Shown: positions 38,481-49,378 of the stretch, piece after piece
Layout of the letters: every line of letters starts with the position of its first letter
Numbering within the stretch: the stretch's first letter is position 1
Source of the DNA: Prostheceraeus crozeri
Taxonomy: Eukaryota; Platyhelminthes; Polycladida; Euryleptidae
Length of the DNA: 64,000 bases
Assembly: GCA_907163375.1 (NCBI GenBank)
Contig: CAJQUW010009045.1
Coordinates: 533,619-597,618 of the forward strand
Reading direction: 5' to 3'
Position numbers and translations under genes: made by a program
The notes under the pieces: generated by a model
Seen by the model: only the letters and a program-made list of their open reading frames with translations
Databases searched by the model: none
What the model was told of the DNA's origin: nothing

Positions 38481-39102
38481 AGGCCCTAATTCATAAGAAG
38501 CAAGACATCAAATTAAGACGTTCATATTTTTACATCAATTGCATCATACCCTTTTCGCATAATGTTAAAACTATCAGAATTTGTGATACATTTATGATAT
38601 TAGAAATTCATTAATGATTTTAGAAATGTCTTAAAATATGGCTAATTTTCTATGCATATTGCTAATGTAGGCTTATACACTTTTGCGTACCTTATTCTCA
38701 GGATAGAATAGATCGCCATAGATTCATTAGGGTATGCTTAGTAATCAATTCAAATAAGCTTACATGTATTGCACTATAGTCAAAATACTATATGAGTACT
38801 GTATGAATTCTATACTGTATGAATGAATAGTCGCAAACCCGAAATAATAGCCCCGATAAAGCTTACTAACACACAAGAACAAAACAAGTGAAGGCATTAT
38901 TTTTATTAGCTACTCAGTAGTATATGGGAATAATATAAAAAACAAAATCCAATAGAACTATATTCATCGTAAATGTTAATTAACATACCAAATAACAAAC
39001 TTCCTATCATAAATCCTGATCATAATGCATGGCTGTTATGAGTCAATAACGTAAAGTTCTGTTTATGGATATAAAAGTCGTACAAAAGTCCAGATAACGT
39101 CT

Positions 39103-39285
39103 TCAATTACCAGTACACAATCTCTGACAAAAATCACAAACATAAGCATCATTCAATACCTCATCATTGGCGCAATTTTCGTGACACCATCCGTCGCATT
39201 TGGAACATTTGATCCAGTCTTCGTTCGGGGGGCTTTCATATTTCTCACCACAAAAGATGCAGTAAAATTCCTCCATTGTCTCCAC
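39103..39285 (-). CDS. PHD-type zinc finger at the end of the pogo-like transposase
   Basis: 60 residues with FYCIFCGEKY, DWIKCSKCDGWCHENCA and YVCDFC, a C4HC3 PHD-like pattern. Several pogo/jerky-type transposases of invertebrates carry such a C-terminal finger, probably joined by splicing: a CAG/GT-like border lies near 39380-39440, where the two frames separate. It could read histone tails. Confidence 0.7.
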   Translation of the reverse strand: METMEEFYCIFCGEKYESPPNEDWIKCSKCDGWCHENCANDEVLNDAYVCDFCQRLCTGN

Positions 39286-39441
39286 GGTATCGGAGATGTT
39301 ACTAGGACCGGCGGTCTTCTTGCCTGTCTTCCTTTTCTTCTGTTGGCCTGCCGGTAAGTCTCCGGTTGATGAAGATGGTTCCTGTTAAAACAATTAGAAT
39401 TCACGTCAAACGAATAATCATGATAATGACATTAATATAAA

Positions 39442-40850
39442 TCATACTTGAGATTCTGAAGGTATTGAAATTATCTCCTGTTCAGGGTTGAGACCGAGAA
39501 TCACAGATGCCATTCTCTTTGTCCTTTTCTGCTTTACCTCTCGTTTTGGATGAGGAGGTGGAGGAGGACTTGCCAAATCAACGATTGTTCTTTTTCGTGT
39601 TTCCGGCATCTCAGTATCAGGATTGATGTTTTCATTGGCTGGTGATGTCATGTTCATTGCTTCTGATGAAAGATAGTCTTCATCGGTGAATACACTTGGA
39701 TTGCATGGATATATTCCAGTAACTTTAAATCCTTTTTGGCCTTTATCCATAGTTGCGATCTTGATATAGGCTCGGTTTATTAAAGCCTCAACATCGTACT
39801 CGGATGCACGTTTTGCTTGGCTTGTCTTCATCAACAATTCAATTTCTCGACTGAAAGCGTTCTTCAGTGCACCGAAAAATGTCACGTCGAGGGGTTGTGT
39901 TCTGTGAGAGGTGTGGGGAGGAATAGTCACCATAATTATTCCTTTATTGATGCAAAAACGTGATACAGCTAGGCCAATGTGGCTCGGATGGTTGTCTAAG
40001 ATAAGCAGTGTGATTTTTTCTTTGGAACAGTTTGCATGAGCAGCAAAATGTTCTAGCCATTTCAAGAAGAGCTCGTCATTGCTCCAGCCGTTATTTGCGA
40101 AAAATGCACCTGGAGGTCCATCTTTTGATAAATTGTCATTCATCCTTTGTCGTGGGAAAATGATCAACGGTGGAATATACGCTCCTGCAGCACTCATAGC
40201 GAAAATCCCGGTGATATTCCTTCCCCTTTCACAACTTACTGCCTTTCCGACTTGCTTTTGTCCCCTTTTGGCGACAATTTTTGATGTCTTCTGGACAACG
40301 TTAAAGGCTGTTTCATCTACATTGTAAATGTCATGACTACGAAGCTCTCCCTGATCATAAACAAATTCAATATTGTCATAAAATCGTTTCATTGCTTCTC
40401 TATTGAATCCTGCAATACGATGAATGCTGGTTGGCTTGGGTTTTCGTAGACAGATTTCTGGATGACGACTGACGAATTCATAATACCAATCTTTTCCTGC
40501 AAGTTTTGTAGTATTATTGAAGCGATGACACAAGTTGTTTTCAGTCGCGAAAGTGTAGACAATTCTGCGCAATTCAAGTGGAGTAATACCGTAAAAAATA
40601 TTTGCAAGGTACAGCAGTCGTTCAACAAGAAGATTTTCCTGTTCTTGCGATAAAACAGTTTTGCAACCAAGAGACGGATCGTCTTTTTTCCATTCTTAAT
40701 TCGATCGCGCAATGTCGATAAAGGTATCGAATATGTTCTTGACGCCTCCCTCCTTGACATGCCCGCTTTCACATCTTCTATCGCCTTGGTTAAGTCATTT
40801 GAATTCCATTTTCCTCTCAAATTTTTCTTTACATAATTCCGTGGCATCTG
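39442..40850 (-). pseudogene. Pogo-like transposase (DDE_1)
   Basis: The N-terminus (about 40850-40700) is a psq/CENP-B-type helix-turn-helix: RGKWNSNDLTKAIEDVKAG and SRREASRTYSIPLSTLRDRI. The catalytic body (39442-40572) has YNVDETAFNV (first Asp), LLILDNHPSHIG (second Asp) and PPHTSHRTQPLDVTFFGALK (third Asp), a DDD triad of the pogo/Tigger/jerky group. One frameshift near 40600-40690 separates the helix-turn-helix from the body, so this copy is inactive as it stands. Confidence 0.88.
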
Positions 40851-41073
40851 AAAGTAGAAGCAAGCTATCAGTATCAAAGAATACACAACAAATTTTTAGA
40901 TTATGAGCCTATGTAAGGGTATTATAGGTCTAGCTGCGTATTTGATAGTGAAAGTTGAGATGTTTTTTATAACTAATAGATATCATTCCAGTTGCTTTAT
41001 GTTACTACAAAATATAGATTGAAGTATGATTCTCCTATGAATATATCCGTTAACGTAACATCGATAAATCGAA

Positions 41074-41141
41074 AGCTAGAGTAGCTGAATAGATAAAGAA
41101 CTGGGTTAACTTCTGGAAGTTCCTGGTTCGATACCCTTACA
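41074..41141 (+). ncRNA. tRNA-derived SINE-like or tRNA relic
   Basis: Within the pogo-like element. Box A-like TAGCTGAATAGATAAAG and box B GGTTCGATACC are 36 bases apart, as in a tRNA gene, but the acceptor stem and anticodon arm do not pair well. No tail was identified. Confidence 0.35.
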
Positions 41142-41847
41142 AAGATATTTTTGCGTATACTGTAGGTAGGCTATACTTGTATATTAAAAATTTCATTACT
41201 ACTATCAGACCTATATTTACACAGTTGTTGCGTATGTGTTCATCAAAGGCTACTTTTACGAACAATAAGTATCAGCTAGGGTATACTCGCTATATAGGCC
41301 TACTGATATAGCCTATAGGGACAGTTATGCTTTTGATAAGAAGCGAAAATGGGAAACTACATGTATAAGGCTTACTGGATGTGGGTAATATCGTACATTG
41401 TAAAACATTGTTGGGTAATACCGTGCACGGACGTGCGCTATTACCCGACTGTTGTTCAGAAGTGTGTGGTATTACCCCGACGCAACTTTTATTCTTAATG
41501 GAGCAATCATTTGAAAAATAGTGAAGTTGTAAAACATCCGCTACCACATTTAGTTAATCAAATATTTGACTAATTAGATTTCACAGAGCATATATTTGAA
41601 TTCTTCTTTACATTAGCTCTAAAGCTTAATAAGATATCATCAAAAACTTACTTCAAAACTTCGTGAACACTTTCAAGTGAAGTTAAATAAATATGGCCGA
41701 AGGAATCAAAATCTGAATTTTTTTAAACAAACTGAATTTCCTGAAAATATCATATGACGGATTATTGGATCACCTGGGATAGCACAAGTGCCTAAACTCA
41801 GGTGTGCGGTATTACCCACCTGTGCGATAATACCCCATTTTCCCCTA

Positions 41848-43260
41848 CCCATGATTTGCAAATAGTGCAACGCATCGAGTTGCTACCGACACCTTGACGG
41901 CAAACTGCACAAGACTATTCATCACTGGCAATCGGTTCACTTCCCATCAGTTGTACACAGTTTTACTTTGGACTTGGCTGCATTGACCTTCTAGCCTTTT
42001 GCTGACAACCCCCGTCTTCACTCTCAGCTAACACAACCAAGTCATCCGCGTAGAGGAGATTCCAAGGTAGCTCACACCCGACGTCCCTGGCGATGGCGTC
42101 GATTACAACGATGAAAAGTAGCGGGATAAGCACCGAACCTTGGTGAACACCAACTGAAACCCTGAACTGCTCCGTGAGACAAGCCTCAGTTCTGACTCCT
42201 GTACTTGAATTCCCAAACAGAGTCATAGTTCATAGATGCCTTGATCAACCATTCATCAACGAATGCTTTATGAAGAGCCCATTTCACCAAGGCCATCTCG
42301 AGATCTAAGAATGCCATGAAGAGGGGTTTTTGCTTTGCAAGGTATTTTTCCTGAACTTGACGAACATCGCGTCACTTGTGCTTCCATCTGGCATGAAACC
42401 AAACTGCAATGGACTAAGCTCTACTTGCGCTCTTATCCTCTTCTCGATTACTCGTTCGTGAATCTTCATGGCCTGTCCTAATAGCTTGATGGCTCGGTAC
42501 GAGTTGCAGGACATCGGATCACCTTTTTCTTTGAACAATGCGACCACAATGCTTCTTAATACTTTTTGACGAGTCCATAGGAATGGCCTCCTCGGCGATG
42601 ATGTTATTGCCTAGATCAGTCAACCAATGTACGCCCACTTCACCAGGAGCAAGAAGCATCTAAACAGCGACTTCTGAGGCACCACCAGCTTTTCCTCTCT
42701 TGCTATCTTCAATAGCCATCCGATTTTCTTCCTTGGACAGGCTACACCTTGGGCCTTGCACTGGTTTATAGGTTGGAAGGTCCTCCCAGTCATGTTTGAT
42801 GTTCAACATTCTTTCCATGTGAGTCTTCAACACTTCACTTCAGTAATGCCTTGACGGTCTGCAACGATGTTGCATCTTTCGCTTCGCATGCATGCTGTGA
42901 CTACGGGATCAGCTGGGTCCTTTGCCATCTTTCTCGCAATCTTGAAAGCGTTATTTTTGCTGGATATACCATGCTGTTCATCAGCAAATTGGCTCCTTTT
43001 TGCTTCTGAGCTTCCCTGACTGTTCTTTTGGCTTCCTTTTTCCGTTGCGTATGTAGCTCCTTGTCAACTTGGTCACCAGTTCGCTTCTACTTCAGGTACG
43101 CCATCCTTTTTGCTGTAATTGCCCTTTCTACCGCATCGTTCCACCTGCATGTATTCGTGTGTCTTCGGTGGACCTTTGGTGCGTCCACATAGCTCTTCTA
43201 TGGTCTTGATGAGCGCCTTCTTCATCGATGTCCATTTCTCATCAATACAGTGTGCGTTCG
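41848..43260 (-). pseudogene. LINE reverse transcriptase part
   Basis: Minus strand. 43073-43260 has the pre-palm linker [21 protein letters not shown]. 42305-42547 has ALFKEKGDPMSCNSYRAIKLL, the fingers motif, and LSPLQFGFMPDGSTSDAMF. 41963-42226 has VGVHQGSVLIPLLFIVVIDA and WNLLYADDLVVLAES, with the catalytic Asp-Asp. Stops and shifts lie between these pieces. Confidence 0.8.
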
Positions 43261-43269
43261 CGAGTGAAG

Positions 43270-43660
43270 AAAATTGCTTGGGTGGATTCTTTTGCGACTT
43301 CTTCGGTCGGAGAACAGACTGGATGTTCGGCAAACTCCACCTTGAGCAAGCGTAACTCCGCTCAATAGTTTGTTCAATTCTTCATCGTTCCGTATGGCAA
43401 GCTGAAGATGTCGCGGATTGATTCGCGATCGATGGTTGTCTCTTGCAGCATTGCCAGCCAATTCCAAGGCTTCCGCTGCTAAGTACTCCATCACCGCCGC
43501 AAGATAAATTGGTGCACCAGCTCCAATTCGATTACCATAATTTCCTCTCTTCCGGAATCGGTGAACACACTCGACAGGAAACTGAAGCCCTGCTCTTGTT
43601 GATCGGCTCTTCTGCCTGTCAGCCGATTTTGAGACTACCTTTGCCGCGTCCACTCATTAT
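43270..43660 (-). pseudogene. Histone H2A pseudogene inside the LINE
   Basis: Minus-strand copy without introns. It begins [12 protein letters not shown] in one frame, continues [43 protein letters not shown] and [20 protein letters not shown] in a second, and ends [14 protein letters not shown] in a third. Two frameshifts and several changed residues in otherwise invariant positions (for example VECVHRF for VGRVHRF) show it is not functional. LINE sequence resumes directly on both sides. Canonical H2A is a chromatin core histone. Confidence 0.92.
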
Positions 43661-43679
43661 GTGCAATGATGTTCGATGT

Positions 43680-44436
43680 TCAGACCGAGTTATCTTACTT
43701 CTGATCTGATTATTGTACCTCGACGTGAATACCTCATTGAACTCTTTTTGTGCGTCGGGAGATTTCAATCGCCATACACGCAGTTTCAACACAAATTTTC
43801 TTCGTACCTTTTTGGAGTGTTCATGCAGACATGTGCGCAGCCAAGTCGATGCTGAGAAGCACATTCCACGCCAACAATCACTTTGATATAGCGGGTGATG
43901 CTCATGTCTCTTCTTTCAATCATTCACTAATCAATCTGAGATTCGTTACCACCAGAAGAGTAGGTGATGAGATGATCATCCTTCTTTTTAAAGTAGGTGT
44001 TGCCTACGATTAGCTGAGTAGCCTCCGCAAACGCGAGAATTGCTTCATCATGAACCTGCTCACAACCGTCAGACCTGCAACCAACATGTCCATTAAGTTC
44101 ACCTCCTAGTAGTACTAACTCATTACTCGCCATGTCACTCAGCGCGTCGTACATATGATCCCAGAAAGTCGTCTTCTCGGTCATTGATTTTCTTGATTGC
44201 AGGGCGTACGCAGATATGACATTCAGAAAATGCTTTCCCATGTAGAATTTGATGCTCATTATTCTGTCGCTATGTCTATTCACTTTCACAAATTGATTGA
44301 TCCATTTTTCTGACGCGATGATGTTAACGCCACCAAAGCCATCCGATCGCCCTTGCCATAAAAACTTGAACTTGAAGTCATTTACACCATCCAACGAGCA
44401 CTGCCACCTCTCCACCTTGATTCCTGGATGCAGCAA
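43680..44436 (-). pseudogene. LINE endonuclease part
   Basis: Minus strand. FLWQGRSDGFGGVNIIAS, RHSDRIMSIKF, NVISAYALQSR, EKTTFWDHMYDAL, LLGGELNGHVG and HLITYSSGGNESQID follow the order of the AP-type endonuclease of CFDP2/RTE-like LINEs. The usual GDLNGH is GELNGH here, so a catalytic Asp is changed. 43690-43864 continues with FVLKLRVWRLKSPDAQKEF. Confidence 0.8.
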
Positions 44437-44880
44437 AAATCTTCCCTTCTTATTTTCATCACATCAATCACTTCGCCAGATCTTCCACTCATGCTGCCAA
44501 CCTTCCATGATGCCATTCTACAACCTGATGGCTTCTGACTCCCGGCGCCTTATCAAGCCGCAGGCCATCATTACGGTTCACGGTACTAGTCGCCTTCCTC
44601 GCCCTTCTACGTTTCGTCGGCTCATGAGGTTGACCGCGGGAAACACCAGACTGTTCCTGCCTTTGACAGATATTGCTATCCATGACAAATGGAAATGTGG
44701 AGCAAAGTTTTGAGCCGGATGCCCTTCCTGTCGCAACCAAGTGGATCTCAACTCACAAGTCTCATCCGCTGTAAGCCGTTGGACTGTGAGGTGCGGTTCA
44801 TCCGCCACAAAGTGCCGTTGACCGACTAGGCTAATTGAAGCTGGGACATTCCCATAATGACGTCTAAATGTTTCACAATT

Positions 44881-45385
44881 TTAATAAACTTATAGTTAAT
44901 AAGACTTTTTAAGGTTTGCCCTTAAGAGGACAGGTGGTGCGTTCCCACCGGCAGACATTAAACGTTCAAGGCGCGTCAAACTTTTGACTATCCTAGGACT
45001 AAGAGAGTTATTTAAACTGGTGCCCTCCTCGCCAGCGAGCCGCAGTTGTTAGCGTTACCACAGGGGGACCACGTGGAGGTAACTCGACTTCTGACCCGAG
45101 CATCCTAGTGACCATTTATGAGAGCCAGGAAGCCAACTTGAGACTCATCCACTATCAACCACGGCCTTCCAAACCTGGTTACTAGATCTAAACATTAACC
45201 ATCCCCTTAACCATAATGTAGGCCTATATATGCTTTTTTCAAATGTTTGAATGTAATAATAACAGTGAAAGCAAACTAATGAAAATGTTCTTATTTTCAC
45301 ATAGCTTATCAAATATTCTTCAATTGCTATATTTTGCTTTTTTCATTTAAACAAAGTTGACCTTTGTCATTTCTTGCTTTTACAG
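44881..45385. other. Probable LINE 5' leader and BEN-gene intron end
   Basis: No reading frame. The first 300 bases have higher GC and may be the LINE's 5' leader. The rest is AT-rich intron with a pyrimidine tract running into TTGCTTTTACAG at 45374-45385. Confidence 0.4.
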
Positions 45386-45492
45386 GTCTCGTCCGACAAC
45401 AGTTCCTTATGGAAGAGAGAGAAGTGTGGAAATTAATTTCTAAGAAACTTTACAGTGAAGGAAAAATGTTCAAAAGACGAAATAACAGATAG
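45386..45492 (+). CDS. Candidate terminal exon of the BEN gene
   Basis: A strong acceptor (TTGCTTTTACAG) is followed by a frame that completes the split codon left at 36000. It runs 34 codons (LVRQQFLMEEREVWKLISKK and a basic tail) to TAG at 45490-45492. The helical, charged sequence with a Trp fits the end of a BEN module. Support is from splice signals, phase and composition only. Confidence 0.5.
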
Positions 45493-47155
45493 AACATTAT
45501 TGGTTGTTTTTGGAAATAGTGACGGTTTGTGAATGATCATGAACTTAACTAAAAATGATGCTCTCTACATGGACTGACTCTCAAATTGAATTTTCCGAAA
45601 TAGGTCTCAGAGAATCAAAGAAGAAAGTAGCTTCATGGGTAGGACTTTTGTCGATATATGTGGCTCGAAAGAAAAATATGCAAATAACGTATGCACGCTT
45701 TTTGGTCATTTGCTGTCGTTTTTTGCACAATTACAATTATTGAAGCCTATCTTGTTGTTGTTTACAATCATGATCATACAAAACGTCATTGTGTAGCGAT
45801 GAGGACAGACATTAGAACAGTTTAGCAATAGGACTTGCCAAAAATACTGAATTTCCCGAAATTCAATAGAACAGAATTCCACAAAATTCAATAAGACAAA
45901 ATCGTCAGTGAGTCAAAGGATCAAAATTCAAAGGGACGACACCTTTCACGAGGAGAGCTCCATAATGATAGCATTGCCTGCAATGGTTGAATAATTCCGC
46001 ATATAGGCCTATCTGACCTTTCCTAAAGGAGTGCAATCGATTTTGGTTACTCGGGCGTTACATGAACATCCATGAAACAGAAAAATGCACATAGGCTTAA
46101 ATTTGATCATTCATTGGCAGATTGATTATATAAGGTGAAAGCCTTCAAGATTTAAGGAATTAGCAATTTAAAATGTTCTACAAATCATAGTACTAAATAC
46201 ACTCATTGTGTCGTGAATATGCACGATTAGGCTTATCAGATATAAGCGCATACACTTCAACAATCTTGTCATCTCGGTTTTTCAAGCTTGACATGCTATT
46301 CTGTCATTTAAAGCAAATAGCCACTTTTATTGCACACTAAAACAGGAAATTATCACTATCTCAAAAGTTGGTTTGCAGCAAAGACAGGAAAATGCAAAAT
46401 TCTGGTGCGTGCATGGTGCACGTAAATATCAGATGAACATGCCGTGGTGTTTCTATAAAGCTCAAGTCTAGTTTGTAAAAATAGCTTTGAATTGTCTGTA
46501 GATGTATTTTCACAAGCAGTTAACTACTAATTTATTTATTATGCAGCTAATTTTTAATCACGGTATCCTCTCTTCATCCTTCTGGTTTCAAATTTCATCC
46601 TGAAGTGATTAGACATTATCTGCTTGAAGAACAAACCTCTAAAAATGAAAACAAACAGCTTTTGACAGAATATTTTAAATTTTCTGAGACGCCTCAGGGG
46701 TAAAAGGAAAACAGATGAGTTCTATAGGGCCTACCATATCCTCCAAAATTAGATTCCAATTGTATTTAACAGAATTCAACAGATGCAGCCACCGCGAGAC
46801 ATTTTGTGTTGATCAATACAAAATCTAATATATTGATCACGCAACGCTACGTACGTGCTTATTTGGTCGTTGAGTCCAACACGAGAATATCAGCAAATAT
46901 AAGAAAATAAAGATAGATACCGGAGTTTCCCACTTAATATACCCGGTTATATTAAGTGGAAATTAGTGCCAGTTGATACAAGTATGTACCCGGGTCTGTT
47001 AACTCGCGCTAAGCTTTCATTATGCCTTTGTTAACAACATTTTTCTTGGAAATAACGCTACTGCTAATTTGGTAAATCAAGCACTCATCTTGGGCTTCGC
47101 ATGTGATCACACCAGATTAGGTGAAGTATAATAAGTCTGATTACATGTATACTAG
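45493..47155. other. No gene recognised
   Basis: AT-rich host sequence. At 46928-46963 there is a perfect 11-bp palindrome CACTTAATATA / TATATTAAGTG around a short CCCGGT loop. Confidence 0.5.
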
Positions 47156-47205
47156 GGTTTTCAAAATCCCGACTTTCTGATCCCGGGATTAGCAAGCTTA
47201 ATTCA
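47156..47205. mobile_element. Possible hAT-like terminus
   Basis: TAGGGTTTTCAAAATCCCGA followed by CCCGGGATT resembles hAT-type ends and the fragment at 7160-7276. The other end is not found. Confidence 0.3.
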
Positions 47206-47916
47206 TTTACCGATGGTATGCTTATAGGTTAGCGTAGGCTGAACAACACTAGGCGTTGTTTAAATTCTTTGACGAATATTTTGAACGATGCACTGTGCAA
47301 TGCCACGAATGATATCAGATAGACATGTGCGTTAATGTCCATGTATTAACAATAAGTTATCTTTTCACATGCAGACATAGACCATAACAATAAGTATAAC
47401 AATCTGGTTATCGCACACAATATGCGTTGTCTCATTAAAACGGGGCCGTGTTCAGGAAAATAGACTGATCTAATCTAATGATTAAGATTGGATTGTGCAA
47501 TATTAGATTAGTTTATTCGTATTCACAGTTGCTTTCTAATGCCAATAGTTGATACCAATTCTCTAAATAAGTCTAGATAAGTCTAATCTAATTTCGAGAC
47601 TCTGCATACAGCCCCTGGTATGAGATTTTCAAATCGAAATGCAAATACCGCGATTTTTCTGACCTCTGGTAAAAGCCAGATATTGTATGATAATCGCTTC
47701 AAAAATTCATTAGATATTAGTTCGCCTGTATGTGTAACACTCTTTCTTTCCTTCTCTCAGCTGCCTGAACATATTTTCATTTTTTCAATATCAATTTGAG
47801 ATAGACAGTAAGTATGTGCAGCTCTGTAAGGGAGTAGCTCTTTCTCGAAATTGCAACTTAATTAGTGTCTATCGTTAAGTTGATAGTAGTGAAAACTGTG
47901 CCCTACTTGCCAGGGA

Positions 47917-48095
47917 TAGGTACATGGATAGGTACATGTAAAATTTAGTGTTATCAATAGGTACATGGATAGGTACATGTAAAGTTTAGTGTTGTCAATA
48001 GGAACATGGATAGGTACATGGATAGGTACATGTATACTTTAGTTATCGATAGGCACATGGATAGGTACATGTATAATTCAGTGTTATCAATAGGA
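47917..48095. repeat. Minisatellite, four units of about 41 bp
   Basis: Units read GGTACATGGATAGGTACATG followed by a TTTAGTGTTATCAATA end. Short minus-strand frames in this stretch are by-products of the repeat. Confidence 0.85.
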
Positions 48096-48398
48096 ACTTG
48101 TATGAGATCTGTTTTACTGGATAGGTACATGTGTTTGGTACACTGTGTTTCGGAACGTCTATGATCGAACTTGTGTGGTTTGGTTCTGAGCACTTGGGTA
48201 CGTACCGATAGACGTCCGTTGTTTGATTTTGAATGGGTTTGCTCAATTGCGACTATTGTGACAATTATTTTTAATGTAGCACTATTTAGATGTGAAACTT
48301 TACTGTGCAGTTATGATTTAGTTGCTCCCCAATAAGAAAACCAATTCCAGAACTATGTTTAAAATGAAAAGACAAGAGATTTACAATGTAAGTTTAAT

Positions 48399-48689
48399 TT
48401 AAGCGTGAAAAATAAATGAGGGGTGCAAATCACGTCCCTCAGGCGACTCCATGATCTTCAAGAAGTCATCACACCACTCATGGAATGTCGGATTTTTACT
48501 AAAGTCATGGTCACATTCGTGTACCGGACACTTCACCGGTAGTCCATTCCGCCTTTGAAGTGCAGAGACAGTCAAGGTCTTCCATAGGGCCACTTTGCAG
48601 CCGCAAGACAGATGCATGGTCATGTCCAACTGACCTCCCATAATGACTTGGCTGTCATTTTGAAAATAAAATAGTGGTTTTGAGGACAT
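48399..48689 (-). CDS. Small Cys-rich protein of unknown function
   Basis: 96 residues, not recognised. The middle has LSCGCKVALWKTLTVSALQ and VKCPVHECDHDF, a Cys/His arrangement that could bind one zinc as a short RING-like or zinc-ribbon fold. It is divergently transcribed from the gene at 48914 with 224 bases between the start codons, and has its own TATA (TATATAAAGG on the minus strand at 48746-48755). Compact spacing suggests an element-encoded rather than host gene. Confidence 0.55.
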   Translation of the reverse strand: MSSKPLFYFQNDSQVIMGGQLDMTMHLSCGCKVALWKTLTVSALQRRNGLPVKCPVHECDHDFSKNPTFHEWCDDFLKIMESPEGRDLHPSFIFHA

Positions 48690-48745
48690 GCTTCTTGTTA
48701 TGGAACGTTGAGGATAAGTACTTAACAGTTTGGAACAATGTCATC

Positions 48746-48832
48746 CTTTATATAGTTATATATATTCTTTAGGGAAGTTCGGTACCTCTCTGATTGGCTG
48801 TTAGGATTTCCTTTGTTTAAAAAGTATATAAG
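48746..48832. promoter_or_regulatory. Divergent promoter with two TATA boxes and a CCAAT box
   Basis: TATATAAAGG on the minus strand (48746-48755) serves the gene ending at 48399. GTATATAAG (48824-48832) with an inverted CCAAT box ATTGG (48792-48796) serves the gene at 48914. Leaders would be about 40 and 55 bases. Confidence 0.65.
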
Positions 48833-48913
48833 TCCGAGGTTTGTACCAATTCTTATCAAAGGTTCTAATCCTCACGTTTACAAGTTACAATTATTTTAAA
48901 TCTACAAGTCATA

Positions 48914-49378
48914 ATGGATCGCAAACAGAAAGCCGCAGTTGAGAACGGTACTGCTGATCGTACCACTTCGCCAGTGGAACGTACCAGTACACCTCCCCAA
49001 TCTCCGATGGAGCGATCGACAACACCAAACGAGGAGCCGGTGGTGTTCACCCAAGCCCCTGCATCGCCCGACTACTCGAGTGATGAGGATAGTGACGTAT
49101 CAATTGAGACGATGCGTCACATGAATAAGAAGTCCATGCGAACGCCACTTTATGGACGGGTCACGGTCAAAGTCAAGAACGCCCCGAAAAAGTATCACAC
49201 CAAACGGGTGTTCATGAGGATGGAGCCGAACGAGCGGAACCTCACAACCGCTCTCGAATTTTCGGTCATCGACCTTGACACACCACGTCGCTGTCCCTGT
49301 GCGCCCAAGAAGACCAGGATCCATGTGCAAGTGGACTTGAAAAAACTTGTACCCTTTCCTTACCTTGATGACATTTAG
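48914..49378 (+). CDS. Small protein of unknown function with acidic/Pro-rich N-terminus
   Basis: 154 residues, not recognised. The first 70 residues are disordered in style (Pro, Ser, Thr, Glu; SSDEDSDVS). The rest looks folded: YGRVTVKVKNAPKKYHTKRV, a FSVIDLDTPRRCPCAP segment and a basic-hydrophobic end. It is a single exon with a TATA box about 82 bases upstream. Its divergent neighbour is the Cys-rich gene. Confidence 0.6.
   Translation: MDRKQKAAVENGTADRTTSPVERTSTPPQSPMERSTTPNEEPVVFTQAPASPDYSSDEDSDVSIETMRHMNKKSMRTPLYGRVTVKVKNAPKKYHTKRVFMRMEPNERNLTTALEFSVIDLDTPRRCPCAPKKTRIHVQVDLKKLVPFPYLDDI

Larger units (their letters stand above)
38218..41845 (-). mobile_element. Pogo-like DNA transposon inserted in the LINE
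   Basis: Ends start GGGGAAGGTGGGG at 38218 and, in reverse complement, GGGGAAAATGGGG at 41845, each flanked by TA (38216-38217, 41846-41847), the duplication made by Tc1/mariner-pogo transposases. The LINE reading frame resumes on both sides. Subterminal copies of GGGTAATACCGCAC occur in both arms. It encodes one transposase on the minus strand plus a PHD-type finger. About 3.6 kb. Confidence 0.92.
37440..44880 (-). mobile_element. LINE (RTE/CFDP2-like), interrupted twice
   Basis: A minus-strand LINE whose parts read from right to left. Endonuclease is at 43927-44436, linker around 43690-43864 and 42900-43260, reverse transcriptase at 41960-42550 and the C-terminal domain at 37599-38210. The 3' end is near 37450 with TCACTCACTCAC on the plus strand. 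A pogo-like element (38218-41845) and an H2A pseudogene (about 43270-43660) interrupt it. The region 44490-44880 probably holds the N-terminus and 5' leader. It is old, with many frameshifts and stops. Confidence 0.8.

Noticed and set aside
41074-41141. A functional tRNA gene
   Set aside because: Boxes A and B are recognisable but the cloverleaf stems do not pair; called only as a relic.
43222-43653. A working histone H2A gene
   Set aside because: The H2A reading is split over three frames, has altered invariant residues and lies within a LINE.
47954-48246. Minus-strand frames rich in Tyr-Pro-Cys-Thr-Tyr
   Set aside because: They read through the 41-bp minisatellite.
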